Origin: Rhizobium sullae
GTDB lineage: Bacteria > Pseudomonadota > Alphaproteobacteria > Rhizobiales > Rhizobiaceae
Direction: 5' to 3'
NCBI RefSeq assembly: GCF_025200715.1
Contig: NZ_CP104143.1
Coordinates: forward strand, 434,001 to 498,000
DNA: 64,000 nt
Numbering within the stretch: position 1 is the first letter of the stretch; every line of letters begins with the position of its first letter. The notes below the pieces were generated by a model, which was not told the origin of the DNA, did no database searches, and saw nothing but the letters and a program-made list of their open reading frames with translations. This document shows positions 36,569-44,740 of this stretch, in pieces. Both the position numbers and the translations under genes were made by a program.

Positions 36569-36700
36569 TAGAAAACCTTTCATCAGGGCAACCGATTCAT
36601 CCGGCCGGCTGCGAAATCAGTTGTTATGACTGATTCACAATAGGATGGCTTTTTTGAAGCGGCCCCGCAAGAAAATCAGCCCGCGATCAAGGACCTTTGA

Positions 36701-37717
36701 TCAGTTGACCCGCTCGATGCAGAAGTCGATCACTTCCATGAGGGCCGATTTCCAGGCTGTTTCGGGAAGCGGCGCCAGTGCGTCGCGGGCGATCGTGCCA
36801 TAATGGACCGCCCGGGCAATCGTGTCGCTCAGCGTGCCGTATTTAGTAATGAGGCCGAGGGCTTTTTCCAGGTTGGCATCCGTGCTGTCGCCGCCCTCGA
36901 TTGCATCGCGCCAAAAGGCCCGCTCGACCTGCGTTCCACGGCGATAGGCAAGGATGACCGGAAGCGTGATCTTGCCTTCGCGGAAGTCGTCGCCGACATT
37001 CTTGCCGAGATCCGCAGCCTTGCCGCCATAGTCCAGCGCGTCATCGACGAGCTGGAAGGCAAGGCCGAGGTTCATGCCGTAGGATTTCATCGCGTTGCGG
37101 CCGGATTTGCCGGCGTCCGCGACGATCGGGCCGACTTCGGCAGCAGCGGCAAACAGTGCTGCCGTCTTGGCGCGGATGACGGAAAGATAGTCGTCCTCCG
37201 TCGTCTCCATGTTCTTGGCGACGGAAAGCTGCAGCACCTCGCCTTCTGCGATGACGCAGGCGGCGGACGAAAGGACGTCGAGCGCATCCAGCGAGCCGAC
37301 ATCCACCATCATGCGGAAGGCTTGGCCGAGCAGGAAGTCGCCGACGAGAACGCTTGCCTGGTTGCCCCAGATCGTGCGCGCTGTCGATTTGCCGCGGCGA
37401 AGATCGCTTTCATCAACGACGTCGTCATGCAGCAGCGTTGCCGTGTGCATGAACTCGACGCTGGTTGCGAGCTTGACGTGGTTCTCGCCCCTGTAGTCGA
37501 AGAGACAGGCCGAGGCGAGCGTCAGCATCGGGCGCAGGCGCTTGCCGCCGGAAGAGATCAGGTGGTTTGCGACCTCCGGGATCATCTGCACGTTGGAACC
37601 GGCCTTCGAAAGGATAAGCTGGTTGACCCGCTCCATGTCCGCCCGGGTCAAATCGACTAGGGGCTTGACGGATGCCAGTTTGTTTTTGCTTTCTTCAAGC
37701 GGTATGACCACGCCCAA
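36701..37717 (-). CDS. ispB: polyprenyl (octa/decaprenyl) diphosphate synthase
   Basis: This trans-prenyltransferase makes the ubiquinone side chain. It has both aspartate-rich motifs, LLHDDVVDESDLRRG (first) and QLVDDALDYGG (second), plus GGKRLRPML. The start is taken as TTG at 37717 (LGVVIPLEESK), because AGGAG lies 9 bp before it and it gives the usual 338-residue family length; the frame extends upstream without support. Chain length, probably ten in Rhizobium, cannot be read from sequence. It is divergent from the DUF2007 gene. Confidence 0.93.
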   Translation of the reverse strand: MGVVIPLEESKNKLASVKPLVDLTRADMERVNQLILSKAGSNVQMIPEVANHLISSGGKRLRPMLTLASACLFDYRGENHVKLATSVEFMHTATLLHDDVVDESDLRRGKSTARTIWGNQASVLVGDFLLGQAFRMMVDVGSLDALDVLSSAACVIAEGEVLQLSVAKNMETTEDDYLSVIRAKTAALFAAAAEVGPIVADAGKSGRNAMKSYGMNLGLAFQLVDDALDYGGKAADLGKNVGDDFREGKITLPVILAYRRGTQVERAFWRDAIEGGDSTDANLEKALGLITKYGTLSDTIARAVHYGTIARDALAPLPETAWKSALMEVIDFCIERVN

Positions 37718-37825
37718 CGACCCGGACTCCTGTTCATTCTTTGGGATTGACAATAGAAAGGGGCGATTGAAGCGGCAAGGGGTGAATTGTCGCGCAACAC
37801 AGAATTGAAATGGAAATGACCGCAA

Positions 37826-38053
37826 ATGCATGAACTTATCCGCGCCAATGACCCTGTTCTATTGTCCTATGCGCAGAGTCTGCTGGAGGATGCGGGGATT
37901 CATTGCTTTGTCGCGGATCAGGGAATGAGCATTCTCGAAGGCTCGCTCGGCATGCTGCCGCGCCGTCTGCTTGTCGAGGAGGAGCGGGCCGATCAGGCCC
38001 GCCGCATCCTGACGGATGCCGGCCTCGCCGGTGAACTCCGCACGTCGAAATGA
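37826..38053 (+). CDS. DUF2007 domain protein
   Basis: This 75-residue protein belongs to DUF2007, a ferredoxin-like putative signal-transducing family. It reads LIRANDPVLLSYAQSLLEDA, then GIHCFVADQGMSILEGS, then RRLLVEEERADQARRIL, with the conserved Glu near the end. It is followed 7 bp later by a tRNA methyltransferase-like gene, the usual alphaproteobacterial pairing. Function is unknown. Confidence 0.85.
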   Translation: MHELIRANDPVLLSYAQSLLEDAGIHCFVADQGMSILEGSLGMLPRRLLVEEERADQARRILTDAGLAGELRTSK

Positions 38054-38060
38054 CGCGGCC

Positions 38061-38852
38061 ATGAACGGCGCTTCCGACACGATCGATGCCTTCCATCGCG
38101 GCCGCTTCCACGTCGTCCAGCCGAAGGGCAGGGGGCACCGTTCGGGCATGGATGCCATGCTGCTGGCCGCCCTCGTCGCCGACGACCGCTCGATAAAGGT
38201 CGCCGATCTCGGTGCTGGCGCCGGTGCTGCAGGGTTAGCCGTGCTTTCCCGGCTGCCGAAGGCGGAAGCTGTGCTGTTCGAGCGCTCTGCGGAAATGGCC
38301 GATTACGCCCGGCGCAGCATTGCCTTACCCGAAAACGCCCATATGGCAGGCCGCGTTTCGGTCGTCGAGGCAGATGTCACCTTGACGGCGAAGGCGCGAA
38401 ACGATGCGGGCCTTGCCGATGAGGTCTTCCATCACGTCATCATGAACCCGCCTTTCAACGACGCAGGCGACCGGCGGACGCCGGATGCCCTGAAGGCCGA
38501 GGCGCACGCGATGACGGATGATCTTTTCGAAGGCTGGATTCGTACCGCCTGCGCGATCATGATCCCTGGAGGGCAATTGTCGCTGATTGCGCGGCCGCAA
38601 TCGATCGCCGAGGTCATCACCGCCTGCGGCCGGCGATTCGGCGGCATAGAGATTACCGCCATCCACCCGCGCGAGGGCGAGAATGCCGTCCGAATCCTGG
38701 TGACGGCGATCAAGGGCTCGCGGGCGCGGCTTTCATTGCGCACACCGCTCATCATGCACGAAGAGGGAACACATAAGTTCTCCCCCTTCGTCGATGATCT
38801 GAACAATGGCCGCGCGGCCTATGCGAGGCTTAGCCGGTCACGAAATCGATAA
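38061..38852 (+). CDS. TrmN6-like SAM-dependent methyltransferase
   Basis: This 263-residue Rossmann methyltransferase has the SAM motif [16 protein letters not shown] near residue 50 and the N6-adenine-type catalytic motif IMNPPFND near residue 130. That combination matches the tRNA1(Val) A37 N6-methyltransferase (YfiC/TrmN6) family. The upstream [12 protein letters not shown] stretch is also typical. The stop overlaps the converging mntH stop by 23 bp. The target base is inferred from the family. Confidence 0.85.
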   Translation: MNGASDTIDAFHRGRFHVVQPKGRGHRSGMDAMLLAALVADDRSIKVADLGAGAGAAGLAVLSRLPKAEAVLFERSAEMADYARRSIALPENAHMAGRVSVVEADVTLTAKARNDAGLADEVFHHVIMNPPFNDAGDRRTPDALKAEAHAMTDDLFEGWIRTACAIMIPGGQLSLIARPQSIAEVITACGRRFGGIEITAIHPREGENAVRILVTAIKGSRARLSLRTPLIMHEEGTHKFSPFVDDLNNGRAAYARLSRSRNR

Positions 38853-40170
38853 GCAGCTTGATATTCAGTCCAGCGATGACGATTGCAATCACGTAGGCAA
38901 TGGCGCTCAGCCAGCGGGGCGCGACGAGTTCGCCCATCTTTGCCTTGCTGGCGGTGAACATCACCAGCGGGAAGACGGCGAAAGAAAGCTGCAGGCTGAG
39001 TACGACCTGCGTCAGGATCAGCAATTGTGCCGTGCCCTGATTGCCGTACCAGATCGTCACGATGGCTGCCGGCACGATCGCGATGGCGCGGGTGATCAGA
39101 CGACGAACCCATGGCTGGAGTTTGATCTTCAGGAAGCCTTCCATGACGATCTGGCCCGCAAGCGTTGCCGTCACGGTCGAATTCAGGCCGCAGCAGAGCA
39201 GCGCGATACCGAAAAGCGTCGGCGCGATCGCAAGCCCAAGCAGCGGTGAGAGCAGCGAATGCGCCTCGCCGAGTTCGACAATATCCGTCCGGCCGTGGGC
39301 GTTGAACGCGGCTGCCGCCAGGATCAGGATCGAGGCGTTGATCAGCAGGGCAAAGCAGAGCGCGAAGGTCGAGTCGATCGTCGCATACGTGAGCGCCTCC
39401 CGCTTTTCCGGCACGGTATGACCGTAGGCGCGGGTCTGCACGATGCCGGAATGCAGGTAGAGATTATGCGGCATCACGGTCGCGCCGAGAATGCCGAGCG
39501 CCAGATAAAGCATTTCCGGATTGCTGATGATTTCCGTCGTCGGGAAGAAGCCCTTGATGACAGCGCCCCACTGCGGATCAGCCAGGAATATCTGCACGCC
39601 GAAGCAAAGCGCAATGACGCCGAGCAGCGTGATGATGAAGGCTTCGATCCAGCGGAAGCCGAGCTTTTGCAGATAGAGAATGAGGAAAACGTCGAGTGCC
39701 GTGATCAGCACGCCGAGTTCCAGCGGGATCCCGAAAATCAGGTTGAGGCCGATCGCCGTGCCGATCACCTCGGCGATGTCGGTCGCGATGATGGCGATTT
39801 CCGCAAAAGCCCAGAGCGGCACGGAAACGAATTTTGGGAAAGCGTCCCGGCAGGCCTGCGCCAGATCGCGGCCGGAGGCGATGGCAAGCCGGGCGCAAAG
39901 CGATTGCAGCACGATCGCCATGAGGTTCGAAAGCAACGCGACCGTGAGTAGCGTATAGCCGAATTTCGAGCCGCCGGCGAGTGACGTCGCCCAGTTTCCG
40001 GGATCCATATAGCCGACCGCGACCATGTAGCCGGGGCCGGCAAAGGCGGCAATCCGCCGGAGTTTCGATCCCGGGCGGCCTGTTCCTATCGTGCGATAAA
40101 CGTCTGAAAGCGAGGCTTCTTCGCGGTCGTGCCGCCAACCGCCTTTTGGAGTACGCTTCAAAACATCCAT
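38830..40170 (-). CDS. mntH: Nramp-family manganese/divalent metal transporter
   Basis: This proton-coupled Mn2+ importer has 446 residues and about 11 membrane helices. The Nramp helix-1 metal-binding motif is [16 protein letters not shown], and helix 6 shows [13 protein letters not shown], the metal-site Met and His region. The start is [11 protein letters not shown]; an upstream extension of the frame would pass through the operator. A Fur/Mur-like palindrome sits 45-65 bp upstream of the ATG, so manganese- or iron-responsive repression is likely. Confidence 0.95.
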   Translation of the reverse strand: MDVLKRTPKGGWRHDREEASLSDVYRTIGTGRPGSKLRRIAAFAGPGYMVAVGYMDPGNWATSLAGGSKFGYTLLTVALLSNLMAIVLQSLCARLAIASGRDLAQACRDAFPKFVSVPLWAFAEIAIIATDIAEVIGTAIGLNLIFGIPLELGVLITALDVFLILYLQKLGFRWIEAFIITLLGVIALCFGVQIFLADPQWGAVIKGFFPTTEIISNPEMLYLALGILGATVMPHNLYLHSGIVQTRAYGHTVPEKREALTYATIDSTFALCFALLINASILILAAAAFNAHGRTDIVELGEAHSLLSPLLGLAIAPTLFGIALLCCGLNSTVTATLAGQIVMEGFLKIKLQPWVRRLITRAIAIVPAAIVTIWYGNQGTAQLLILTQVVLSLQLSFAVFPLVMFTASKAKMGELVAPRWLSAIAYVIAIVIAGLNIKLLIDFVTG

Positions 40171-40214
40171 GTGATTTCCGCTTTTGGTGCCAATGTCCGC
40201 AATATGCCCGATTA

Positions 40215-40235
40215 GAATGATAATGCAAGTCATTC
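40215..40235 (-). promoter_or_regulatory. Fur/Mur-like operator of mntH
   Basis: A 21-bp imperfect dyad with perfect outer arms GAATGA and TCATTC and the core TAATGCAAG lies 45 bp upstream of the mntH start. It resembles the GATAAT-based Fur box. In Rhizobiaceae a Fur homologue (Mur) controls Mn transporters from such sites. This is assigned by pattern and context, not by binding evidence. Confidence 0.55.
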
Positions 40236-40334
40236 GCAAAATGAAAAATCAGATGCACCTTGGGAAGGGGGCCATTGCGTTTGCCGTTCCATTGCATACA
40301 TGGATTGCGACCTCGAGAGCGAGAAGGATTTGAA

Positions 40335-41195
40335 ATGGCCGGATTTTTGAGAAGACTGGTGCCGAAGCGTTTCCGCAAGGAAGGGGTGGTTATCCCGGTC
40401 GTCAGGCTCCAGGGTGCAATCATGAGCGGCGGCGGCCAGTTCCGCCCGATGCTCAATCTCGCCAATGTCGCGCCTGTGCTGGAAAAAGCCTTCTCTGACA
40501 AGGATGCTCCTGCTGTCGCCATCGCCGTCAATTCGCCTGGCGGCTCGCCGGTCCAGTCGCGGCTCATCTTCACGCGCATCCGCGAGCTTGCCCGTGAGAA
40601 GCAGAAGAAGGTGCTGGTCTTCATCGAAGATGTGGCGGCCTCTGGAGGTTATATGATTGCCCTTGCCGGCGATGAAATCATTGCCGACCCAACCTCTATC
40701 GTCGGTTCGATCGGCGTTGTCTCCGGCGGCTTCGGGTTTCCCGAACTCCTCAAGAAGATCGGCGTCGAGCGCCGCGTCTATACCGCCGGTGAAAACAAGG
40801 TGATCCTCGATCCCTTCCAGCCTGAAAAGGAGAAGGACATCGAATATCTGAAAAGCCTTCAGCTCGAGATCCACGAGGTCTTCATCGCCATGGTGCGCGA
40901 ACGCCGCGCCGGCAAATTGAAGGGTGACGAAACCGTCTTTTCCGGCCTATTCTGGAGCGGCACGCGCGGGCTTGAACTTGGCCTCGTCGACAGCCTGGGC
41001 GACATGCGCCAGGAGTTGAAAAGGCGCTACGGCCCGAAGACTAGGTTGCAGCTCGTCACCGCCGCCCGCAGCCTTTTTGGCCGGCGGGTGCCAGGTGTAT
41101 CGCCCATCTCGTTTGATGGCGTGGCAACAGGTTTCGCAGCAGGACTTGTCGAAGCGGCGGAAGAAAGAGCATTGTGGGGCCGCTACGGGCTCTGA
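40335..41195 (+). CDS. S49-family signal peptide peptidase (SppA-like)
   Basis: This 286-residue serine protease of the S49/SppA-SohB group has the catalytic serine in SIGVVSGG-preceding VAASGGYMIALAGDEI and the Lys region in VNSPGGSPVQSRLIF. It lacks a clear N-terminal signal anchor (MAGFLRRLVPKRFRKEG is basic), so it may be cytoplasmic or peripheral to the membrane. The start ATG follows GAGAAGG. A 63-residue membrane protein gene lies 18 bp downstream. It faces the mntH promoter region. Confidence 0.88.
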   Translation: MAGFLRRLVPKRFRKEGVVIPVVRLQGAIMSGGGQFRPMLNLANVAPVLEKAFSDKDAPAVAIAVNSPGGSPVQSRLIFTRIRELAREKQKKVLVFIEDVAASGGYMIALAGDEIIADPTSIVGSIGVVSGGFGFPELLKKIGVERRVYTAGENKVILDPFQPEKEKDIEYLKSLQLEIHEVFIAMVRERRAGKLKGDETVFSGLFWSGTRGLELGLVDSLGDMRQELKRRYGPKTRLQLVTAARSLFGRRVPGVSPISFDGVATGFAAGLVEAAEERALWGRYGL

Positions 41196-41213
41196 GAGGA
41201 GAAGCGAAGGGAG

Positions 41214-41405
41214 ATGGCGCAGCTTATAACAATCATAATCCTGGTCGGCGCCGCCTGGTGGCTCTACCGCCGCTTCATCTCCGATGCCAAGCGCCTGCAG
41301 GAAAAATCCCGCCGTGCCGAAAAGGAACGCCAGACTGGCGCCGTCGGCACGCTGGTCAAAGACCCGGCGACCGGCGAGTATCGTGTGAAGCGGGAGGATG
41401 AGTAG
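41214..41405 (+). CDS. small single-span membrane protein
   Basis: This 63-residue protein has one N-terminal helix (LITIIILVGAAWWLYRRF) and a charged cytoplasmic tail (ISDAKRLQEKSRRAEKER, then DPATGEYRVKREDE). It follows the S49 peptidase by 18 bp with an AGGGAG leader and is probably cotranscribed with it. It resembles small conserved rhizobial proteins without assigned function. The tail sequence LVKDPATGEYRV resembles a short linear docking element, but nothing further can be claimed. Confidence 0.7.
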   Translation: MAQLITIIILVGAAWWLYRRFISDAKRLQEKSRRAEKERQTGAVGTLVKDPATGEYRVKREDE

Positions 41406-41500
41406 GCTTGGCGTCACGGGCATTTCCGCAAAAGCCTTGACCCCTATCGCCTGCCGTGGCACCTGTCCGCGCACTTTTCGTACGAATTCGGAAGCCGTCC

Positions 41501-42460
41501 ATGTCTGCATCGATCCCCGACCATATGAACCCGAAGCGCTCGTTCCAGGCGCTGATCCTGACGCTTCATAACTACTGGGCGGACAAGGGTTGTGCGGTCC
41601 TGCAGCCTTACGACATGGAAGTCGGCGCCGGTACGTTCCATCCGGCGACGACGCTGCGCGCTCTCGGCCCGAAGCCGTGGAAGGCTGCCTATGTCCAGCC
41701 GTCGCGCCGCCCTTCGGATGGCCGCTATGGCGAGAACCCGAACCGTCTGCAGCACTATTATCAGTATCAGGTCATCCTGAAGCCGAACCCGCCGAATCTG
41801 CAGGAACTCTATCTTGGCTCGTTGGCGGCGATCGGTCTCGATCCGTTGCTGCACGACATTCGCTTTGTCGAGGACGATTGGGAAAGCCCGACGCTTGGCG
41901 CCTGGGGGCTTGGGTGGGAGTGCTGGTGCGACGGCATGGAAGTCTCGCAGTTCACCTACTTCCAGCAGGTTTGCGGCATCGAATGCTCGCCGGTCGCCGG
42001 CGAGTTGACCTATGGTCTCGAGCGTCTGGCGATGTATGTGCAGGCTGTCGACAACGTCTACGACCTGAATTTCAACGGCCGCGAAGGCGACGAGAAGATC
42101 AGCTATGGCGAAGTCTTCCTGCAGGCCGAACAGGAATATTCGCGCCACAACTTTGAGTTCGCCAACACCGAGATGCTGCATCGCCATTTCATCGATGCGG
42201 AGAAGGAATGCCAGGCGCTTCTCGCAGCCGGTGCTCCGGGCGACGGCGACAATCAGCGGCTGCATAAATGCGTCTTTCCGGCCTACGACCAATGCATCAA
42301 AGCAAGCCACGTCTTCAATCTGCTGGATGCGCGCGGCGTGATCTCGGTCACCGAACGTCAGAGTTACATTCTGCGGGTGCGCACGCTCGCCAAGGCCTGC
42401 GGCGAAGCCTTCCTGCTGACGGATGCGGGTGGCGTGAATATCGCGAGCGCCGCCGCCTGA
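41501..42460 (+). CDS. glyQ: glycyl-tRNA synthetase alpha subunit
   Basis: GlyQ is the catalytic alpha chain of the heterotetrameric bacterial-type glycyl-tRNA synthetase. The 319-residue protein has the family-defining [68 protein letters not shown] and [13 protein letters not shown] (class II motif 3). The start is ATG at 41501, with an alternative at 41525. The partner gene glyS lies 9.6 kb away on the opposite strand; in many rhizobia the two are closer. Confidence 0.96.
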   Translation: MSASIPDHMNPKRSFQALILTLHNYWADKGCAVLQPYDMEVGAGTFHPATTLRALGPKPWKAAYVQPSRRPSDGRYGENPNRLQHYYQYQVILKPNPPNLQELYLGSLAAIGLDPLLHDIRFVEDDWESPTLGAWGLGWECWCDGMEVSQFTYFQQVCGIECSPVAGELTYGLERLAMYVQAVDNVYDLNFNGREGDEKISYGEVFLQAEQEYSRHNFEFANTEMLHRHFIDAEKECQALLAAGAPGDGDNQRLHKCVFPAYDQCIKASHVFNLLDARGVISVTERQSYILRVRTLAKACGEAFLLTDAGGVNIASAAA

Positions 42461-42469
42461 AAATACCGC

Positions 42470-42586
42470 TCAGTGGCGGTTGTTGGACCGGATAATAACG
42501 CGCCGGGGTGCCGGCCGCGGGGTGTTCCGGAAGACGACAAGAGATGCGATCGCCGACAGGCTCAATAAGAAGATTGCTGTGCTCAT
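42470..42586 (-). CDS. candidate 38-residue membrane peptide
   Basis: A short - strand frame begins MSTAIFLLSLSAIASLVVF, a convincing single hydrophobic helix, and continues with a basic Arg/Pro-rich tail (RNTPRPAPRRVIIRSNNRH). A GAGGAA lies 11 bp before its ATG. It converges on the glyQ stop and is not covered by any larger gene. Helix-plus-basic-tail organisation is typical of real small membrane proteins, but expression is unproven. Confidence 0.4.
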   Translation of the reverse strand: MSTAIFLLSLSAIASLVVFRNTPRPAPRRVIIRSNNRH

Positions 42587-42792
42587 TGTCTGACTGTTCC
42601 TCGTCATGAGTTTCAAGTATGCCGCAACCAGTCGCGTAACAGAAAGATACAGCCCGTTCTCCGCGCGCGATATCGCGAAATTTCACTAGTTATGGTGGAA
42701 TTTGTCGGAGAAGTAGCGGAAATGCGGGATGACAATCCGGCCGAAGCCGCATAGTCTCCAACCAACATTTGCGCCGTTGCGGGGGATTCGCG

Positions 42793-43344
42793 ATGTATAT
42801 CCTTCTCGGTGCGATCGCTCTGATCGCGCTTTATCTTGTCTTTGTCTACAACGGTCTCGTCCGCGCTCGGCAGATGGCTGAGGAAGCATGGTCCGGCATT
42901 GATGTGCAGCTGAAGCGCCGTGCAGATCTGATCCCGAACCTCATTGAAACGGTCAAGGGTTACGCCACCCACGAAAAGAGCACGCTGGAAGAGGTCGTCG
43001 AGCTGCGCAACAAGGCGCAGGCGGTGCCGGCAGGCGATGTTGCGGGCAGGGCGCAGGCGGAAGGCCTTCTCGGCCAGGCGCTAGGCCGCGTTCTGGCGCT
43101 GGCGGAAGCCTATCCGGACCTCAAGGCGAACGAAAACTTCTCCGAGCTTCAGGCCTCGCTCGAAACCATGGAGAGCGAAATCCAGATGGCTCGCCGGTAT
43201 TACAACGGTGCTGCCCGTGATCTCAACGTGAAGGTCGAGAGCTTCCCGTCCAATCTGGTCGCCGGGCAGTTCGGTTTCCAGAAGCGGGAATATTTCGAGA
43301 TCACCAACGAGGCCGACCGCGCCGTTCCGGCCGTCAAATTCTGA
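42793..43344 (+). CDS. lemA: LemA-family membrane protein
   Basis: This 183-residue protein has one N-terminal helix (MYILLGAIALIALYLVFVYN) followed by the LemA helical bundle: LVRARQMAEEAWSGIDVQLK, RRADLIPNLIETVKGYA, and ARRYYNGAARDLN with KVESFPSNLVA. LemA proteins usually pair with a DUF2207 or TPM-domain membrane protein. Here a DUF2207 gene does occur downstream, but an aroA gene lies between them. The start is ATG 42793. The molecular role is unknown. Confidence 0.92.
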   Translation: MYILLGAIALIALYLVFVYNGLVRARQMAEEAWSGIDVQLKRRADLIPNLIETVKGYATHEKSTLEEVVELRNKAQAVPAGDVAGRAQAEGLLGQALGRVLALAEAYPDLKANENFSELQASLETMESEIQMARRYYNGAARDLNVKVESFPSNLVAGQFGFQKREYFEITNEADRAVPAVKF

Positions 43345-43436
43345 TATGGGCGTTTGCCTTTGCGCAAAAGCTGCTATGAGCAGGGCCGGTTAAGGCCGCA
43401 GTGCGGCCAGCGCAGTGGACGGAATAGACAGGCGTC

Positions 43437-44699
43437 ATGAGCAAGGACAAGAAACTCAGCATCATCCCGGTTAAGGCGCCGCTCGTTGGGCGCGCCGTGC
43501 CGCCCGGTTCGAAGTCGATCACCAACCGCGCATTGCTTCTGGCGGGCCTCGCAAAGGGCACCAGCCGCTTGACCGGCGCCCTGAAGAGCGATGACACGCG
43601 CTATATGGCCGATGCCCTGCGCGCCATGGGGGTCTCCATCGATGAGCCGAACGATACCAGCTTCGTTGTCACCGGAAGCGGCAAGCTGCTGCCGCCGAAG
43701 GCACCGCTCTTCCTCGGCAATGCGGGCACGGCGACGCGCTTCCTGACGGCCGCTGCGGCGCTCGTTGATGGCACTGTCGTTATCGACGGCGACCAGCATA
43801 TGCGCAAGCGCCCGATCGGCCCGTTGGTCGACGCGCTGCGGTCGCTCGGCATTGATGCGACGGCCGAAACCGGCTGCCCGCCGGTGGTGGTGAATGGCAC
43901 CGGCCGCTTCGAGGCGAGCCGAATCGGGATCGATGGCGGTCTCTCCAGCCAGTATGTGTCCGCGCTGCTGATGATGGCGGCCGGCGGCGACCGTCCGGTC
44001 GATATCGAACTCCTCGGTGAGGATATCGGCGCACTCGGCTACATCGATCTCACCGCGGCGGCGATGCGCGCCTTCGGCGCAAGTGTCGAGAAGACCAGCC
44101 CGGTCGTCTGGCGCGTCGAGCCGACCGGTTACTCCGCAGCCGATTTCGTCATCGAGCCGGATGCGTCGGCTGCAACCTATCTCTGGGCGGCCGAAGTCCT
44201 GACCAGCGGCTCCATCGACCTCGGCGTTCCGAATGGCGCTTTCACGCAGCCGGACGCTAAGGCTTACGATATGATCGCCAAATTCCCGCACCTGCCGGCC
44301 GAAATCGACGGCTCGCAGATGCAGGATGCTGTCCCGACGCTCGCCGTGCTCGCAGCGTTCAACGGGACGCCCGTCCGCTTCGTCGGCATCGCCAATCTGC
44401 GCGTTAAGGAATGCGACCGCATCCGCGCGCTATCGACCGGCCTGACGCAGATCCGCTCGGATCTGGCGCGCGAGGAAGGCGATGATCTCATCGTTCAATC
44501 CGATCCGTCGCTGGCCGGAAAGCACCTTCCCGCCGAGATCGACACCTTCGCCGACCACCGCATCGCCATGAGCTTCGCGCTTGCCGGGCTGAAGATCGAC
44601 GGTATCACGATCCTTAATCCGGATTGCGTCGGCAAGACGTTTCCTGCCTATTGGCGGACGCTGGCGGGACTGGGCGTCAGATATGCGAACGAGGGCTGA
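43437..44699 (+). CDS. aroA: 5-enolpyruvylshikimate-3-phosphate synthase, class-I-like
   Basis: EPSP synthase joins phosphoenolpyruvate and shikimate 3-phosphate in aromatic amino acid synthesis. The 420-residue protein has PPGSKSITNRALLLAGLA, DGGLSSQYVSALLMMAA and ECDRIRALSTGL, which are class I hallmarks rather than the class II pattern of the CP4 enzyme. In the loop LFLGNAGTATRFL, position F102 replaces the Pro that is 101 in E. coli, and T100 replaces Met 99. Substitution of that Pro is known to lower glyphosate sensitivity in class I enzymes. It lies between lemA and DUF2207, 92 bp after lemA. Rhizobia usually carry another aroA near cmk, so this is probably a second copy. Confidence 0.92.
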   Translation: MSKDKKLSIIPVKAPLVGRAVPPGSKSITNRALLLAGLAKGTSRLTGALKSDDTRYMADALRAMGVSIDEPNDTSFVVTGSGKLLPPKAPLFLGNAGTATRFLTAAAALVDGTVVIDGDQHMRKRPIGPLVDALRSLGIDATAETGCPPVVVNGTGRFEASRIGIDGGLSSQYVSALLMMAAGGDRPVDIELLGEDIGALGYIDLTAAAMRAFGASVEKTSPVVWRVEPTGYSAADFVIEPDASAATYLWAAEVLTSGSIDLGVPNGAFTQPDAKAYDMIAKFPHLPAEIDGSQMQDAVPTLAVLAAFNGTPVRFVGIANLRVKECDRIRALSTGLTQIRSDLAREEGDDLIVQSDPSLAGKHLPAEIDTFADHRIAMSFALAGLKIDGITILNPDCVGKTFPAYWRTLAGLGVRYANEG

Positions 44700-44740
44700 C
44701 ATTTTCTGAGGCGGCAGCGCGCCGCCGGCGGGGGCGAGGT

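Noticed and set aside
34421-36571. 716-codon + strand open frame
   Set aside because: It is entirely antisense to the exported TPR protein gene, which has a signal peptide and clear repeats. The open frame follows from GC-rich codon bias and its Arg/His-rich translation resembles no family.
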